NCBI GenBank assembly: GCA_048270425.1 | Contig: JBLWSY010000006.1 | Location: forward strand, 133,617-197,616 | DNA from: Oceanospirillum sp048270425 | GTDB taxonomy: Bacteria > Pseudomonadota > Gammaproteobacteria > Pseudomonadales > Halomonadaceae | Reading direction: 5' to 3' | Length of the DNA: 64,000 bases | Shown here: piece by piece, positions 51,776 to 60,335 of the stretch | Layout of the letters: each line of letters begins with the position of its first letter | How positions within the stretch are numbered: the stretch's first letter is position 1 | The notes under the pieces: generated by a model | Databases searched by the model: none | The model's input: only the letters and a program-made list of their open reading frames with translations | What the model was told of the DNA's origin: nothing | Position numbers and translations under genes: made by a program

Positions 51776-52585
51776 ATGAAACCAAGTTTCAAAAAGGCGC
51801 TTGCAGGTTTACTGGTGGCTGGTTCGCTACTGGGCAGCAAGCTTGTCCATGCAACGGATTCTGCAATCGATAGCATTATGTCGAGCGGCGAGCTGAAAGT
51901 GTGCTTTGAAGCGGGCTACATTCCTTTTGAAATGAAAACCAAAGATGGCCGCTTTATTGGTTTTGATATTGATGTGTCTAAGCACATGGCCCGTGCGATG
52001 GGAGTGAAATTTGTTCCGGTGAACACCGCATGGGATGGCATTATTCCTGCGCTGCAAACGGGCAAATGTGACATCATCAACGGCGGCATGGGTATCACTC
52101 CAGAGCGTAACCTAAAGGTGTTGTTTGCTGACACTTATCTGGAGATGGGGCAGACCGTATTAGTCACGCCAGCCGTTGCCGCAGAGATTAAAGACTTCCG
52201 TGATCTTAACGACCCTAAATACCGTCTGGTTTCTCAACTGGGCACCACCGGCGCTATTGCGGCGAAGAAGTATTTTCCTAATGCTCAGCTGAATTTGTTC
52301 GAAACGTCTGCTGACTCTGTGTTGCAGGTGAAAAATGGTAAAGCAGACGCCTTCGTTTACGATCTTCCCTACAATGCGATGTATGCGGCCCAGAACAAGG
52401 GGAGCGTGGTTCATTTAGATGAAGCCTTCACCTACGAGCCTCTGGGTTGGGCGATCCGCCAAGGGGATGTGAACTTCCTGAACTTTCTGAACAACTATCT
52501 GGTTCAGATCAGGAAAGATGGCACTTACGACCGCATTTACGATAAGTGGTTTAATTCGGATGCCTGGGTCGACAGCATTCAATAA
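51776..52585 (+). CDS. Polar amino acid ABC transporter, periplasmic binding protein
   Basis: 269 residues with a signal peptide (residues 1-26, LAGLLVAGSLLGSKLVHA). The SBP_bac_3 fold shows GELKVCFEAGYIPFEMKTKD, GFDIDVSKHMARAMGVKFVPV, WDGIIPALQTGKCDIINGGMGITPER and DSVLQVKNGKADAFVYDLPY. The conserved acidic and arginine residues of amino-acid binding are present (ITPER). AGAGGAATG precedes the ATG. First gene of a transporter operon with permease, ATPase and LysR regulator. Ligand unknown; the neighbour suggests a methionine-related amino acid. Confidence 0.9.
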   Translation: MKPSFKKALAGLLVAGSLLGSKLVHATDSAIDSIMSSGELKVCFEAGYIPFEMKTKDGRFIGFDIDVSKHMARAMGVKFVPVNTAWDGIIPALQTGKCDIINGGMGITPERNLKVLFADTYLEMGQTVLVTPAVAAEIKDFRDLNDPKYRLVSQLGTTGAIAAKKYFPNAQLNLFETSADSVLQVKNGKADAFVYDLPYNAMYAAQNKGSVVHLDEAFTYEPLGWAIRQGDVNFLNFLNNYLVQIRKDGTYDRIYDKWFNSDAWVDSIQ

Positions 52586-52655
52586 ACGCACTATCGATCC
52601 GTCCGTCTGACCAAGAGCCTACGATGATAGGCTCTTTTTCTATATAAGAGACATC

Positions 52656-53603
52656 ATGCAAACACCATCGAACCGCTGGCTTGGGCACGGCTTATATCTC
52701 ATTATCATGGCGGCCCTGATCGCCGGGATCTATTTCGCAGGACAGAAAATCAACTACAGCTGGCATTGGGAGCGTTTGTGGCCCTACGTGATCAACACGG
52801 AGCCGCAGGATATCATCGCGCAAACGGATGGCACGGCAGTGGTTGGTGTCTCAGGACAGTTAAGCATTACCCCGGATTACGGCGGTTCCCCGCAGATCGT
52901 TCCTGACTATGACACCCTGGTGGCTCGTGATGGGGATTTGATTTTCCAGGGGGATACCATCGCCCGTATTGAAGGCTGGCGTTTTGGCCCGATAGCGGAA
53001 GGCTTGTGGGTGACCATTAAAATCTCGTTTCTGTCGCTGATCTTCTCGATTTTACTGGGTGTCGTGTTTGGCCTGATGCGTGTGGCTCGTGGGCAGGTGT
53101 GGCGTGATTTAGCCATCACTTACGTAGAAATCATTCGTGGTACGCCGCTACTGGTGCAGATCTTTATTGTCTACTTCTTTATCGGCACGGTATTCGACCT
53201 GGATCGTTTTACCGCAGGGGTGGCGGCTTTATCGATCTTTACCGGTGCTTATGTGGCAGAAATCGTCCGTGGTGGTATCCAGTCGGTTCCACCGGGGCAG
53301 ATGGAAGCCGCCCGCTCTTTGGGCATGAATTATGCCAAAGCCATGGCGTATGTGGTGATGCCCCAAGCGATTAAGCGCACCCTACCACCCTTAGCCGGGC
53401 AGTTTATTAACCTGATCAAAGACTCGTCTCTGGTGTCGGTGATTTCCATTACGGATCTGACCAAAGCGGGCCGGGAAGTGGTCAGTGGCAGTTTTGCCCC
53501 CTTTGAAGTCTGGTTTGCCGTCGCGGCTTTGTATCTTGTTGTGACCGGTGGTTTATCCTGGGCCATTCAGCGACTGGAAAAGAGGTTAGCAGCCAGTGAC
53601 TAA
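52656..53603 (+). CDS. Polar amino acid ABC transporter, permease with an extended first loop
   Basis: 315 residues, against ~220 for GlnP/HisM-type permeases. The first membrane helix (LYLIIMAALIAGIYFAGQ) is followed by a ~75-residue hydrophilic segment before the canonical core starts at AEGLWVTIKISFLSLIFSIL. That core has further helices and the EAA loop (AARSLGMNYAKAMAYVVMPQAIKRTLPPLAG) that contacts the ATPase. The extra segment is Gly/Asp/Ile-rich and predicted periplasmic. Overlaps the ATPase gene by eight bases. Confidence 0.9.
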   Translation: MQTPSNRWLGHGLYLIIMAALIAGIYFAGQKINYSWHWERLWPYVINTEPQDIIAQTDGTAVVGVSGQLSITPDYGGSPQIVPDYDTLVARDGDLIFQGDTIARIEGWRFGPIAEGLWVTIKISFLSLIFSILLGVVFGLMRVARGQVWRDLAITYVEIIRGTPLLVQIFIVYFFIGTVFDLDRFTAGVAALSIFTGAYVAEIVRGGIQSVPPGQMEAARSLGMNYAKAMAYVVMPQAIKRTLPPLAGQFINLIKDSSLVSVISITDLTKAGREVVSGSFAPFEVWFAVAALYLVVTGGLSWAIQRLEKRLAASD

Positions 53604-54345
53604 ACAAACATACGAGCCGTTATTAATCGCCGCGCGCGATGTTAACAAGGTCTTTGAAAATGGCTGCCATGCGCTAAAAGATGTGTCGCTGGAGATTCAT
53701 CGCGGTGAAGTGGTTGTGATCATAGGCCCCAGTGGCTCAGGCAAGTCGACCTTTTTACGTACCCTGAACCAGTTAGAAACCATTTCGTCGGGCCATATCA
53801 AAATTGATGGCATCGATCTGGCAGATAAGGGCACCGACATTAATAAACTTCGTGAAGAAGTCGGTATGGTATTCCAGTCGTTTAACCTGTTTCCTCACAA
53901 AACGGCCCTTGGGAATGTGATGCTGGCACCGATGAAAGTGCTGAAACGCGATAAAGCAGACGTCGAGCAAGAGGCCAAAGATCTCTTGTATCGCGTTGGC
54001 TTGCATGATCGTATGGATAGTTATCCGTCCCGTTTATCCGGTGGTCAGCAACAGCGTGTCGCCATTGCCCGGTCATTGGCGATGAAACCAAAAGCCCTGC
54101 TGTTTGATGAGCCGACCAGCGCCCTGGACCCTGAAATGGTCGGAGAAGTGCTGGATGTGATGAAGAGCCTGGCCAAAGATGGCATGACCATGGTGGTGGT
54201 CACGCATGAAATGGGCTTTGCCAAAGAGGTTGCTGATCGCGTCGTGTTTATGGAAGAAGGGGAGCTTGTGCTTGAAGAGTCTCCCGACCGTTTCTTTAAT
54301 TCTGAGCACCCGCGCTTGCAACGTTTTCTGGGGCAGGTACTCTAA
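53596..54345 (+). CDS. Polar amino acid ABC transporter, ATP-binding protein
   Basis: 249 residues. GPSGSGKSTFLRTLNQLE (Walker A), VFQSFNLFPHKTALGNV (Q-loop of the GlnQ group), LSGGQQQRVAIARSLA (signature), LLFDEPTSALDPEMVGEVL (Walker B) and VVVTHEMGFAKEVADRVVFM (switch histidine). It starts at GTG 53596 inside the permease gene, so the two are translationally coupled. It belongs to the GlnQ/HisP family and drives import together with the neighbouring permease. Confidence 0.95.
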   Translation: MTKQTYEPLLIAARDVNKVFENGCHALKDVSLEIHRGEVVVIIGPSGSGKSTFLRTLNQLETISSGHIKIDGIDLADKGTDINKLREEVGMVFQSFNLFPHKTALGNVMLAPMKVLKRDKADVEQEAKDLLYRVGLHDRMDSYPSRLSGGQQQRVAIARSLAMKPKALLFDEPTSALDPEMVGEVLDVMKSLAKDGMTMVVVTHEMGFAKEVADRVVFMEEGELVLEESPDRFFNSEHPRLQRFLGQVL

Positions 54346-54386
54346 GCGCTTTTCTATTGGCAAGGGTCGGCGCTTTGGGTGCTTAG

Positions 54387-55283
54387 ATGAATGGTAAAAC
54401 ACTTCCTCCATTAAACTGGTTACGCACCTTTGAAGTCTCCGCGCGCAGCCTGAACTTTACCAAGGCCGCGCAAGAGCTGGATTTGACTCAAGGTGCGGTG
54501 AGTCAGCAAATCCGTCTGTTAGAACGCCATCTGGGCATGGCCTTATTTAAGCGTTTGCCCCGTGGTCTGGCGCTGACAGATGAAGGCATGTCTTACTTGC
54601 CTGTGGTACAGGACTCCATTTCCCGCCTGGCAGCAGCTACCAATGAGTTGTTTAATTCAGAGCAGCGAACACCGGTAAAAATTCGCGGTAGCTTATCCTT
54701 CTTTGTGCACTGGCTTGCGCCGCGTCTGGCTGAATTTAACCAACTCCATGGCAATATTGATATTCGCTATATCAGCTCCCTTTGGGTTAAAGAGACAGAG
54801 GCCGACGATGACTTTGAAATTCGTTGGGGTAATGGCCAATGGCCGGGGTATGTTTCCCAGCGCCTGAGTTGGGACACTCTGTTTCCCGTGTGCTCGCCAG
54901 AACTTGCCGAACGCATTCGGATCGAAACCCCTAAGGATCTTGCCAATACCACCTTGCTGCATGTTCTGGGTTACGAAGAAGGCTGGGGTTACTGGCTATC
55001 CATGATCAATGAAGGGCAGGTTGATCCTTCCCGCGGAATGCAGCTGGATACCCTGTTGGCATCACTTCGTTTAGCGGAACTCGGAGTAGGAGTCGCACTG
55101 GCGCGCTCATCAATGGTAGAAGAGATGCTCGCCGATGGCCGTTTAGTCGAGCTGTTTGAACAGCGTATCCCCGCCAGCGAGTCGTTTTATCTGGTACGCA
55201 AATCCGGTACAGATCTGTCTTCTGAAGCCATAGTGTTTTTTAACTGGCTGGAGCGTCAAAGTCGTTTAAGCCAGTCATCTTAA
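54387..55283 (+). CDS. LysR-family transcriptional regulator (GcvA-like)
   Basis: 298 residues. The N-terminal winged helix reads PPLNWLRTFEVSARSLNFTKAAQELDLTQGAVSQQIRLLERHLG...LFKRLPRGLALTDEG, close to the GcvA/AmpR group. A periplasmic-binding-like effector domain follows (~90-290). It is co-directional with the ABC transporter genes, 41 bases after the ATPase stop, so it probably regulates that operon and possibly the divergent methyltransferase. A terminator and the right copy of the long repeat follow. Confidence 0.9.
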   Translation: MNGKTLPPLNWLRTFEVSARSLNFTKAAQELDLTQGAVSQQIRLLERHLGMALFKRLPRGLALTDEGMSYLPVVQDSISRLAAATNELFNSEQRTPVKIRGSLSFFVHWLAPRLAEFNQLHGNIDIRYISSLWVKETEADDDFEIRWGNGQWPGYVSQRLSWDTLFPVCSPELAERIRIETPKDLANTTLLHVLGYEEGWGYWLSMINEGQVDPSRGMQLDTLLASLRLAELGVGVALARSSMVEEMLADGRLVELFEQRIPASESFYLVRKSGTDLSSEAIVFFNWLERQSRLSQSS

Positions 55284-55298
55284 GGGCCAGAGACATTA

Positions 55299-55530
55299 TC
55301 TGATCCACCAGAAGGAGCCGTGAGTTATCACGGCTCCTTTTTTTGTGTCTGCAAGATACTGGCTCTATCCGACTTAATGGGCGTTTACCGGAGTGGCTGA
55401 ATTAGATAAGCTGCAAGAATTATGAATGTTGGACAGCAGGCAGGGAAACAGATGCTTGCTTAGTGAATAAACGCAGGTGCGTTTGGCAGGGAAGCAGTCA
55501 GATCAGAAGTGGATTTTTCTTTTTATTCTA
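55299..55530. repeat. Imperfect long direct repeat, right copy
   Basis: Counterpart of 44280-44541 in the same orientation; 25 identical bases at its start and about 35 highly similar bases at its end, diverged in the middle. Lies between the LysR gene and an AT-rich DUF4238 gene. Confidence 0.8.
55312..55344 (+). terminator. Strong terminator after the LysR gene
   Basis: Twelve-base perfect stem AAGGAGCCGTGA/TCACGGCTCCTT with a GTTA loop and T run. The stem sequence is shared with the terminator at 44293. Confidence 0.93.
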
Positions 55531-55628
55531 TTATTTATTTAGTCTCTGTCAATATTAAAGTCTGTCAGGGTTAGTTGTTTTAATAATTTTTTTATTTGTC
55601 ATATTTTGTTGGAATAATTGGGCTTCGA

Positions 55629-56555
55629 ATGAAAAAAAGAAAACAGCATTATGTATGGAGGAACTATTTGCGGTCATGGTCAACGAATAAAGAGCAAATC
55701 TGGTGCTCTATGTCGGGGAGGGTTTTTCGTTCGAACTTAACGGGGGTTGCCCAAGAGAGAGATTTTTACAAGTTAAAGAAGCTGACTAAAAATGATGTAG
55801 ACTTGATTAGGAGGTTTATAACAGGACCAATTGTAAATCCCGATCTGAAAAAAATTTGTGAAGATTGGATTGTACATTTTAAAGTTTTGTTTGATTTGAA
55901 AGAAATCCTTGACTCAAAATTCCCTGCGGGTGAAGAGGCTGATGCGTTATTTGATGAATTAATTACAAATATGGAAGAGGATCTTCATTCATCAATTGAA
56001 TCTGCGTCTATAGGTATATTGAATAAGCTTATTAATAAAGATATTTCTGTTTTTGGAAATGAAGAAGAATACTTTCAGTTATGCTACTTTTTAGCAGCCC
56101 AGTATACTCGAACAAATAAAATAAAATCTAATTTGATTGATAGCTTTAAAGACATTGGTTCAGGTTTTATGGATAGGTCGGTTGGTGTTGTTCGACACGT
56201 TTTTGCGACTACTATCTCATGGGGAATGGTATCCAAGCGAGATAACAGAGAGCTTCAGCCATATTTGCTGGTTAACCATTCTCTTATTCAATTCATAACA
56301 TCAGATCAACCAGTTATCAATATTCATGCAGTTGGACTGGATTCAAAAGAAATACCTGAATCCACAGAGTTTTATTACCCTATATCACCTGAACTTGCAC
56401 TAGTTATCTCCTCTCAGAAAAGGTTTGGGTCAGATGTTTTTGAAATATCAGAGGAGCAAGCTTTTGAGTATAATTGTTTGATTGTACAGGGGGCTCATAA
56501 TCAAATTTACGCAAAAGAGAGGAGTGATTTAGAGCAATACGTATTCGCGAGCTAG
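55629..56555 (+). CDS. DUF4238-family protein
   Basis: 308 residues. It opens MKKRKQHYVWRNYLRSWS, the DUF4238 hallmark (K.QHYVP..YLR.F), and carries the later ITSDQPVI and YPISPELALVIS motifs. DUF4238 proteins are widespread, often in phage, island and defence regions, with no settled biochemistry. Base composition is far more AT-rich than neighbouring genes, suggesting recent transfer. The start at 55629 is chosen for family fit; the ribosome site is weak. A shared terminator follows. Confidence 0.8.
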   Translation: MKKRKQHYVWRNYLRSWSTNKEQIWCSMSGRVFRSNLTGVAQERDFYKLKKLTKNDVDLIRRFITGPIVNPDLKKICEDWIVHFKVLFDLKEILDSKFPAGEEADALFDELITNMEEDLHSSIESASIGILNKLINKDISVFGNEEEYFQLCYFLAAQYTRTNKIKSNLIDSFKDIGSGFMDRSVGVVRHVFATTISWGMVSKRDNRELQPYLLVNHSLIQFITSDQPVINIHAVGLDSKEIPESTEFYYPISPELALVISSQKRFGSDVFEISEEQAFEYNCLIVQGAHNQIYAKERSDLEQYVFAS

Positions 56556-56650
56556 TAATAAAATGTGGATTCGCTTTGCGGTCACGCCTTTTCAAAAACA
56601 TGCAAACCATATGTCAGCAACCCTCTCCGGCTCGTTTGGCACCAGACCAA

Positions 56651-56680
56651 AAAAACCTCTCCACCCCGGAGAGGTTTTTC
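56651..56680. terminator. Bidirectional terminator
   Basis: Twelve-base stem AAAAACCTCTCC/GGAGAGGTTTTT around a five-base loop, between convergent DUF4238 and kinase genes. Confidence 0.9.
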
Positions 56681-56694
56681 TTTCCAGCACCCCA

Positions 56695-58599
56695 TCACAA
56701 CTGCTCTTTCGGATTCCTCGGGTAGAAATGATCCGGTTGGCATTCCAGATGACTAAAGCTACGCGTGTTCTTATAGGGGAGTTTCATAAACCCTGAAATC
56801 CCCTGACCATCAATCAGGGGAATATTCTCCAGAATAATCCTTAGAGCATCCCGAAACTCTTCCTCTTTGCTCTCATCCAGCAGCACGTAATAACTGTGCA
56901 GTTTGAGGTGATTGGGCAGGCTCTCAAAAATAATACAACCGGTATGGCGTATCTGGTTCAGGCGCTCGACCTGTTTGCGGATCGGGGCGGGCAGTACCAA
57001 CAGTTCTTCCGGGTCTTCCCCGTCTTCAAAGTAGGAGTGCAGTCGGCTGGGTTCATCCACCGGTGGCGCGGGGGTAACTTCAAAGGGGATCTCAGCCCCT
57101 TGTGGTGCTTTAAAGGGCTCGTCGGGATTATCCCGCTCCATATGCAGGGTGACACGGGCGTTAAACATACAGCATTTGAATACCCCGACCCGATGAATCG
57201 AGCGCGCCAGATGCACCATATTATTTACCGCTGCGGTAAAGGCCGGTTGCAGTTCCGGTTCATACAGGTTGAGGCTGGAATCGATATGCACGCCTTTCTC
57301 ATCCCAGTGAATCCCCAGCCCGCCAACGAGTGGGTACTTACCTAGGCGGCTGATACTGGCCAGAAAGGCTCGTTCGGTTTTGCCCATGCCGTGCATAAAG
57401 TTCTTATAGTATTTCTCCAGCTCGACATCGTTCACATCCGCCAGATAGTGATCCTGCTGCTCTTCCCGAAGAAAGGTTTTGCGGGAGTTATACACCACGG
57501 TGTCGATGGCGACGGTTTTCTGGTGGCTCCAGACAGGAACCAGAGGTTTTGGCCTTGGCCACTGATCTTCGGCAAACACCAGATGACGCATCTTGGGCAT
57601 CTCGCGGATAAAGTAATCCCCCGCCTGCTGGCGCTTTTTCGGGTCATCGTCCAGCAGGGTTTGTAGGGTGCGGGCAAACTCCACCGGTAAACCCAGTGAG
57701 GTCGCCGGTATCGCTTTATGGCCGTAACGACAGGACTGACCGGAGGCGATGGCGTACAGGGTTCCCGCTGCGCCCTGCTCATCAAACCGGGGGGAGGAGA
57801 GTGCGCCATTGAGCTGCTCTTCGCCAATAAAATAAACATCCCCCAGTTTGGCATTGGTGTGCTGGTGGTCGGCACTCATCATACTGATGCCGTTGTCGCC
57901 AACCGGCTGTCCCTGAGCATCCAGCTGGGCAAACACGCTGGAACCCCAGTCGATCAGCTTGATGGTTTCGGTTTCCGGGTCGATCACGATATTCGAAGGT
58001 TTGATATCGCCGTGCACGATAGGTTTGAGGCTCTGACCATCCGGTTTACGATCAACAAACTGGCGCATCGACCAGAGGATATCTCTGAGCTGAGCCGCGA
58101 TACTGACCACTAAGCGCGGCGGCAACGGGCCATGTTTCAGACTGAACTGCTCCAGATCCATGCCTTTAGCCCGCTCCATAATCAGCACGGACTGTTTTTT
58201 GATGCGGGTGTATTCGATTACCGCCGGAATATTGGCGTGATCCAGCTGTTGCTGCATCCAGGCTTCTTCTTCAAGGCGATCCTGAACGTGCTGAGGCAGG
58301 TTGATACGGGAGAACTTAAACACGTAGGGATTGCCCGCCGGAGACAGGCCGCCGAAAACAAAGCCGTAAGCGCCCTTACCGATAAACTCAATCTGGCTGA
58401 AACCGTGCTGAATCAGCTGACTTTCACACAGGTCAACCCAGTCTTTGATCTTCTGGGCATCCTGATGGCTCATCAGGTAGATCGATTGCTCTTCATTGAT
58501 ATAGAAGTGCTGCAGCTGGGAGTCGTACTCGGATTTGCGGTGAGCTTTTCCGATTTCGTGCCCTGTGGCTGACGGCTGTTTTTTGCGTTTATCCGGCAT
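56695..58599 (-). CDS. Hanks-type Ser/Thr protein kinase with a large C-terminal domain
   Basis: 634 residues. Kinase landmarks: GKGAYGFVFG glycine loop (74-83), PYVFKFS lysine (~95), catalytic HGDIKPSN (Asp198), and IDWGSS in place of DFG (216-221). The HGD and DWG variants are typical of bacterial and lipopolysaccharide-kinase-like branches and should still bind metal. No membrane helix or PASTA domain. The C-terminal ~280 residues are unrecognised and may recognise the substrate. Single gene, convergent with DUF4238. Targets unknown. Confidence 0.87.
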   Translation of the reverse strand: MPDKRKKQPSATGHEIGKAHRKSEYDSQLQHFYINEEQSIYLMSHQDAQKIKDWVDLCESQLIQHGFSQIEFIGKGAYGFVFGGLSPAGNPYVFKFSRINLPQHVQDRLEEEAWMQQQLDHANIPAVIEYTRIKKQSVLIMERAKGMDLEQFSLKHGPLPPRLVVSIAAQLRDILWSMRQFVDRKPDGQSLKPIVHGDIKPSNIVIDPETETIKLIDWGSSVFAQLDAQGQPVGDNGISMMSADHQHTNAKLGDVYFIGEEQLNGALSSPRFDEQGAAGTLYAIASGQSCRYGHKAIPATSLGLPVEFARTLQTLLDDDPKKRQQAGDYFIREMPKMRHLVFAEDQWPRPKPLVPVWSHQKTVAIDTVVYNSRKTFLREEQQDHYLADVNDVELEKYYKNFMHGMGKTERAFLASISRLGKYPLVGGLGIHWDEKGVHIDSSLNLYEPELQPAFTAAVNNMVHLARSIHRVGVFKCCMFNARVTLHMERDNPDEPFKAPQGAEIPFEVTPAPPVDEPSRLHSYFEDGEDPEELLVLPAPIRKQVERLNQIRHTGCIIFESLPNHLKLHSYYVLLDESKEEEFRDALRIILENIPLIDGQGISGFMKLPYKNTRSFSHLECQPDHFYPRNPKEQL

Positions 58600-58662
58600 A
58601 AGCGGCCTTGCGATTAAGTGTGCTTCTGTTGTTGACTAGAGCCAATCGAGTGACTAAAGCAA

Positions 58663-58694
58663 AACAGGCACCCGAAATGTTTCGGGTGCCTGTT
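58663..58694 (-). terminator. Terminator after the E2 gene
   Basis: Fifteen-base perfect stem AACAGGCACCCGAAA/TTTCGGGTGCCTGTT with a two-base loop; the minus-strand side runs into a T-rich tail after the bkd operon. Confidence 0.88.
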
Positions 58695-58727
58695 CGCTTT
58701 CATCCTACATCACTAACCTGTTCAGGA

Positions 58728-60317
58728 TTAGTGCAGATCCACCAGCATGCTGGTGGGATCTTCCAGATATTGCTTCCACAGGTTGCAGAAGCGGGCGATA
58801 GTGCCGCCGTCGATAATACGGTGATCACCAGACCAGCTGACCTGCATAATATCCCTTGCGGTGACAGCGCCCTCGGCATCAAAGCGCGGCAGAGACTGGG
58901 TACGACCCAGTGCCACGATAGCGGCTTCCGGCTTGTTGATGATAGGGGTTGCCACGGTGCCGCCCAGTGCTCCGATATTGGAGATGCTGATGGTGCCGCC
59001 TTTCAGATCATCCTGACTGACACGACCCGCACGGGCAGCTTCGGTCAGGCGCGCAACTTCCTGTGCGATCTCTTTAATGCTGAGATTCTGCACGTTCTTC
59101 ACGTTAGGCACCAGCAGGCCGATTGGGGTATCCACCGCCATACCGATATTCACGCTGCCAAGATACGTCAGTTCAGTGCAGTCATCATTAACGCGGCTGT
59201 TCAGCACAGGGTATTCCTGAATCGCCAGTGCCATCGCCTTCATAAAGAACGGCATCAGCGTCAGTTTAATGCCCTTGGCTTCCATACCGGCTTTCAGCTT
59301 CTTACGCAGGGCGATCAGGTCGGTAATATCCATCTCTTCCGCATAGGTGAAATGCGGAATGGTGGATACCGAGTTGACCATCTGTTTCGCCATCGCCGCT
59401 TTAATACCGCGAATTGGCTCAACACGATCTTCTGCACTGTTTTGGGATACTGGTGTCTGAGAGCTCGGCTGACTTGCTGCCTCAACAGAAGTTGTTTCAG
59501 ATGAGTTCTGATGACCGCCATCGACATAAGCCTGAATATCGCCTTTCAGTACACGGCCATCTTTACCGGAGCCCTGAACCCGACTGATATCGACATTATG
59601 CTCGCGGGCAATACGGCGAACCGCAGGGCTTGCCAGTGCTTTACCTTGTGCCACAGGAGAAGCGGGTGCTTCTGCAGCAGGCTGAGCAGTTTCAGTCGCC
59701 GGACTTGTAGCGGCAGCAACAGGTGCTGCAGACTGGCTGTCATCTTCGATCTCGATCTCAAACAGAGGGGCATGCACTTTGGCAATTTCACCCTGCTTAT
59801 AATAGAGCTTGCTGATGCGGCCATGATCCATACAAGGGATCTGAACCAGTGCTTTGTCGGTCATTACATCGGCAACGGGCTGGTCTTCTTCTACCCAGTC
59901 GCCTTCTTTAACCAGCCATTCCACCAGCTCGCACTCAACAATACCTTCGCCGATATCCGGCAAGATAAAGTCTTTGGTGCGTTTGCCGCCTGTCGCAGGG
60001 ACAGATGCTGCTTGTGGTTGGTCAGCAGCGGTGTCATTGGCAGCTTCAGCGGTATTGGTCGTTTTTTCTGTAAAAGGGGCTTCCACTTCAACCGCAAACA
60101 GAGGTGCGTGAACCTTAGCGATTTCACCCTGTTTGTAGTGCAGCTTAACCACTTTGCCGTGATGCATAGCCGGGATCTGAACCAGCGCTTTGTCGGTCAT
60201 CACATCGGCAACGGGCTGATCTTCGGTGATGATGTCACCTTCTTTTACCAGCCACTCCACCAGTTCACACTCAACGATGCCTTCACCAATATCCGGCAGA
60301 ATAAATTCCTGAATCAT
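58728..60317 (-). CDS. bkdB: Branched-chain 2-oxoacid dehydrogenase E2 (dihydrolipoyl acyltransferase)
   Basis: About 530 residues: two lipoyl domains (each with DIGEGIVECELVEWLVKEGD and lipoylation lysine in MTDKALVQIP), Ala/Pro/Glu-rich hinges, an E1/E3-binding domain (LASPAVRRIAREHNVDISRV), and a catalytic domain ending in SWSGDHRIIDGG (His/Asp pair). Most E2 proteins of this complex have one lipoyl domain. ATG 60317 is favoured because GCAGGAG is six bases upstream; ATG 60323 would abut it. Third gene of the operon; E3 (lipoamide dehydrogenase) is not in the window. Confidence 0.92.
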   Translation of the reverse strand: MIQEFILPDIGEGIVECELVEWLVKEGDIITEDQPVADVMTDKALVQIPAMHHGKVVKLHYKQGEIAKVHAPLFAVEVEAPFTEKTTNTAEAANDTAADQPQAASVPATGGKRTKDFILPDIGEGIVECELVEWLVKEGDWVEEDQPVADVMTDKALVQIPCMDHGRISKLYYKQGEIAKVHAPLFEIEIEDDSQSAAPVAAATSPATETAQPAAEAPASPVAQGKALASPAVRRIAREHNVDISRVQGSGKDGRVLKGDIQAYVDGGHQNSSETTSVEAASQPSSQTPVSQNSAEDRVEPIRGIKAAMAKQMVNSVSTIPHFTYAEEMDITDLIALRKKLKAGMEAKGIKLTLMPFFMKAMALAIQEYPVLNSRVNDDCTELTYLGSVNIGMAVDTPIGLLVPNVKNVQNLSIKEIAQEVARLTEAARAGRVSQDDLKGGTISISNIGALGGTVATPIINKPEAAIVALGRTQSLPRFDAEGAVTARDIMQVSWSGDHRIIDGGTIARFCNLWKQYLEDPTSMLVDLH

Positions 60318-60335
60318 ATTCATCTCCTGCGGTTA

